DNA of 6,304 nucleotides from Pseudomonadota bacterium (GTDB lineage Bacteria; Pseudomonadota; Gammaproteobacteria; Acidithiobacillales; Acidithiobacillaceae). Made by a program: the position numbers and the translations under genes. Below, piece after piece: positions 4,368 to 6,304 of this stretch. Each line of letters begins with the position of its first letter. Positions within the stretch are counted from its first letter, which is position 1. A model generated the notes under the pieces. The model was not told the DNA's origin. It made no database searches and saw only the letters and a list, made by a program, of their open reading frames with translations. Where the stretch lies: positions 1 to 6,304 of the forward strand of contig JAKAFG010000126.1 in assembly GCA_021818125.1 (NCBI GenBank). The letters are read 5' to 3'.

Positions 4368-5354
4368 ATGGACGCCACGGACCAGAAGCGCCTGTTGCGT
4401 GAAATGCTTTTTGCCCGCCGTTTTGAAGAACGCTGTGCGGAGGCCTATCACGAGCGCCAGATCGGCGGTTTTTTGCACCTCTATCCCGGTGAGGAAGCCT
4501 GCGCGATCGGCGTATTGGAAAAGGCCCGTACCGGTTCGGACTACGTGGTGACCGGTTACCGTGATCACATTCATGCGCTGAAGTCGGGGATGGATCCCAA
4601 GGCGTTGATGGCAGAGCTCTTTGGCAAAGAAACGGGCTGCTCCAAGGGCCGCGGTGGTTCCATGCATCTCTTTGATCCCGACGTGCACTTCATGGGTGGC
4701 TACGCGCTGGTTGGCGGACCCTTCCCGCTGGCCGCCGGTTTCGCTAAGGCGATCCAGTTGCGTGGCAGCGATGAGATCTCCATCTGTTTTCTGGGCGATG
4801 GCGCCAACAATCAGGGTACCTTCCACGAGACCATGAACATGGCGAGCCTGTGGAATCTGCCGGTGCTCTTTATCTGCGAAAACAACCTGTATGGCATTGG
4901 TACAGCCATCGAGCGTTCGACGGTGGAAATCAATCAGTACAAGCGTGTGGCCCCTTACGGTATTGAGGCGGCGCAGTGCGACGGCCAGGACATTGATGTG
5001 GTCATGGCCCACGCCGAAAAGGCGGTGCAGCACGTGCGAGAGCAGCGCAAACCCTACTTTCTGGAGTTGATGACCTACCGTCTGCGCGGTCATTCCATGT
5101 CGGATTCTGGTGCTTACCGCTCCAAGGAAGAGGTGGAGGAATGGGCACAGCGCGATCCTATCGGTATCTATAAGCGTCGTCTGGTGGAGGCCGGGGTGGT
5201 CAGGGAGGACGAGTTCCACGCCATGGACAAGGCCATACGGGACGAGATCGAAGATGAGATCGTGCGTTTCGCCGCCGAGAGCCCGGAGCCGCGCGTCGAA
5301 GACGTCGCCCGTTATGTGTATACAGAAGGAGACAAGCAGCCATGGCTGAAATGA
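4368..5354 (+). CDS. pdhA: Pyruvate dehydrogenase-type E1 component, alpha subunit
   Basis: This is the thiamine-diphosphate-dependent E1 alpha subunit. With the beta subunit it decarboxylates a 2-oxo acid, most likely pyruvate, and passes the acyl group to the lipoyl domain of E2 in the cytoplasmic complex. The protein has 328 aa, normal for a bacterial E1 alpha. The ThDP motif is complete: GDGANNQG (from Gly143) to ENN (Asn172-Asn173). Also present are RRFEERCAEAY near the N terminus, SMHLFD, and YRLRGHSMSD with His242, the loop that holds the regulatory serines in mitochondrial E1. The start at 4368 follows GGAGG (4360-4364) by only three bases, closer than ideal, but MDATDQKRLLREML is a typical N terminus; an in-frame ATG at 4338 lies inside a hairpin and has no ribosome-binding site. 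It overlaps pdhB by 13 bases. Acetoin or branched-chain 2-oxo acid dehydrogenase E1 alpha is the main alternative. Confidence 0.88.
   Translation: MDATDQKRLLREMLFARRFEERCAEAYHERQIGGFLHLYPGEEACAIGVLEKARTGSDYVVTGYRDHIHALKSGMDPKALMAELFGKETGCSKGRGGSMHLFDPDVHFMGGYALVGGPFPLAAGFAKAIQLRGSDEISICFLGDGANNQGTFHETMNMASLWNLPVLFICENNLYGIGTAIERSTVEINQYKRVAPYGIEAAQCDGQDIDVVMAHAEKAVQHVREQRKPYFLELMTYRLRGHSMSDSGAYRSKEEVEEWAQRDPIGIYKRRLVEAGVVREDEFHAMDKAIRDEIEDEIVRFAAESPEPRVEDVARYVYTEGDKQPWLK
5326..5331 (+). promoter_or_regulatory. Ribosome-binding site of pdhB inside pdhA
   Basis: AAGGAG lies 10 bases before the ATG at 5342. It favours this start over the in-frame ATGs at 5351 and 5354, which would be about 20 bases away. 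Confidence 0.7.
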
Positions 5355-6304
5355 TGTATTGGCAGGGTATCCTGCGTGCCCACGATGAAGAAATGGCGCG
5401 GGACCCCCTGGTCTTTGCCATGGGTGAGGATATTGGCGTCGCCGGTGGTACCTACAAGGCGACCAGCGGCCTCTTTGCCAAGTACGGCGAGCAGCGGGTG
5501 ATCGATACACCCATCTCCGAAAATAGCTACACCGGCATCGGTGTGGGCGCCGCTATGGTCGGAGCTCGTCCTATCGTCGAAATTATGAGCGTCAATTTTG
5601 CCTGGTTGGCGATGGATCAGCTCATGAATAATGCGGCGAAAATCCATTACATGTCTGGTGGTCGTATCCGTTGCCCCTTCGTGATGCGGGTGCCGGGCGG
5701 CACGGCGCACCAGTTGGGTGCCCAGCATTCGGCGCGTATGGAGAAAGTCTTCATGGGTATCTCCGGTCTGCGGGTGGTAACCCCGGCAACCCCATGTGAT
5801 GCCTATGGTCTGCTGAAAAGCGCCGTGCGTTGCGATGACCCGGTGGTGATCATTGAGCACGAGAGCATGTATAACCTCAAGGGCGAGATACCGGACGAGG
5901 AATTCTTCACCCCGCTGGAAGGGGTAGAAGTGATGCGTCCGGGTAAGGATGTCAGCATTTTCGCCTACAACATCAGTGTGCACTGGGCGCTGGATGCGGC
6001 GCAGAAGCTGGCGCGGGAGCATGGCATTGATGCCGAAGTCATCAATCTGCGGGCGCTCAAGCCCATGGATCGCGCCGGTATCGCGGCCAGCGTGCATAAG
6101 ACCCATCGTGCCATTGTGGTCGAAGAAGACGAAGCCCCGGTGGGCGTGGGTTCTGAGGTGATCGCGATCATCAATGAAGAATGCTTCTTCGATCTGGATG
6201 CCGCGCCGGTGCGGGTGCATGCTCTGGATGTGCCCATTCCTTATAACCGCCGTCTGGAAAAGGCGGCGATCCCCAATGCCGGGGATGTGGTCGCCGCTGT
6301 GCGG
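5342..6304 (+). CDS. pdhB: Pyruvate dehydrogenase-type E1 component, beta subunit (3' end outside window)
   Basis: This is the partner of the alpha subunit in an alpha2-beta2 E1. The frame is open for 321 codons to the window edge; the family is about 325 aa long, so only a few residues are likely missing. The N-terminal pyrimidine-binding domain has GEDIG (residues 28-32) and DTPISE, whose Glu60 corresponds to the conserved glutamate that activates the thiamine ring. RVPGG and QHSARMEK follow in the middle region. The C-terminal transketolase domain shows IINLRALKPMD-like sequence (here VINLRALKPMD) and VVEEDEAPVGVGSE. The start is 12 bases before the end of pdhA, in a different frame, which indicates translational coupling and equal amounts of both subunits. 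The E2 gene is expected to follow beyond the window. Confidence 0.92.
   Translation, partial: MAEMMYWQGILRAHDEEMARDPLVFAMGEDIGVAGGTYKATSGLFAKYGEQRVIDTPISENSYTGIGVGAAMVGARPIVEIMSVNFAWLAMDQLMNNAAKIHYMSGGRIRCPFVMRVPGGTAHQLGAQHSARMEKVFMGISGLRVVTPATPCDAYGLLKSAVRCDDPVVIIEHESMYNLKGEIPDEEFFTPLEGVEVMRPGKDVSIFAYNISVHWALDAAQKLAREHGIDAEVINLRALKPMDRAGIAASVHKTHRAIVVEEDEAPVGVGSEVIAIINEECFFDLDAAPVRVHALDVPIPYNRRLEKAAIPNAGDVVAAVR

Noticed and set aside
4314..5510. Open frame of 398 codons on the minus strand opposite pdhA and pdhB
   Set aside because: It mirrors a strongly recognisable coding strand in GC-rich DNA, is rich in His/Arg/Thr as antisense shadows are, and has no ribosome-binding site. The same holds for the 302-codon minus frame at 5312-6220 and the 177-codon one at 579-1112.

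Overview
The window looks like chromosomal core sequence from a GC-rich gram-negative proteobacterium. An rpsI-argC linkage, a two-gene E1 of the pdhA/pdhB type, Sec-type signal peptides, a lipobox and a beta-barrel protein ending in Phe all fit. From general impression only, an Acidithiobacillus-like organism is plausible; no database was consulted.

Layout. The window opens with the 3' end of rpsI (ribosomal protein S9) and its terminator, followed by argC (arginine biosynthesis). From about 1420 to 4155 comes an accessory stretch of short, separate transcription units, all on the + strand: (1) a Pro/Tyr-rich exported protein followed by a glycine-zipper lipoprotein and a strong terminator; (2) an outer-membrane porin-like beta-barrel protein with its own terminator; (3) a gene-free block that holds a promoter-like element, a stem-loop and a terminator, read here as a small RNA of about 76 nt. 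The window closes with pdhA and nearly all of pdhB, the E1 alpha and beta subunits of a pyruvate dehydrogenase-type complex, behind a leader of about 165-215 nt that contains several hairpins.

Main observation. Each of the three accessory units is preceded by a sequence matching the sigma-54 (RpoN) -24/-12 promoter, with exact GG-N10-GC spacing (1557-1572, 2586-2601, 4052-4067). Two of them also have upstream dyads resembling NtrC-class activator sites (2465-2479, 3986-4000), and the porin promoter has a perfect match to the IHF core consensus in between. The third promoter has no gene behind it. It leads to a predicted short RNA whose loop displays CCUCCUC, complementary to Shine-Dalgarno sequences. 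The working model is an RpoN-controlled cell-envelope island with its own regulatory sRNA, placed between housekeeping genes. All of this is sequence inference and none of it has been tested.

No mobile element, CRISPR array, tRNA or rRNA gene was seen.
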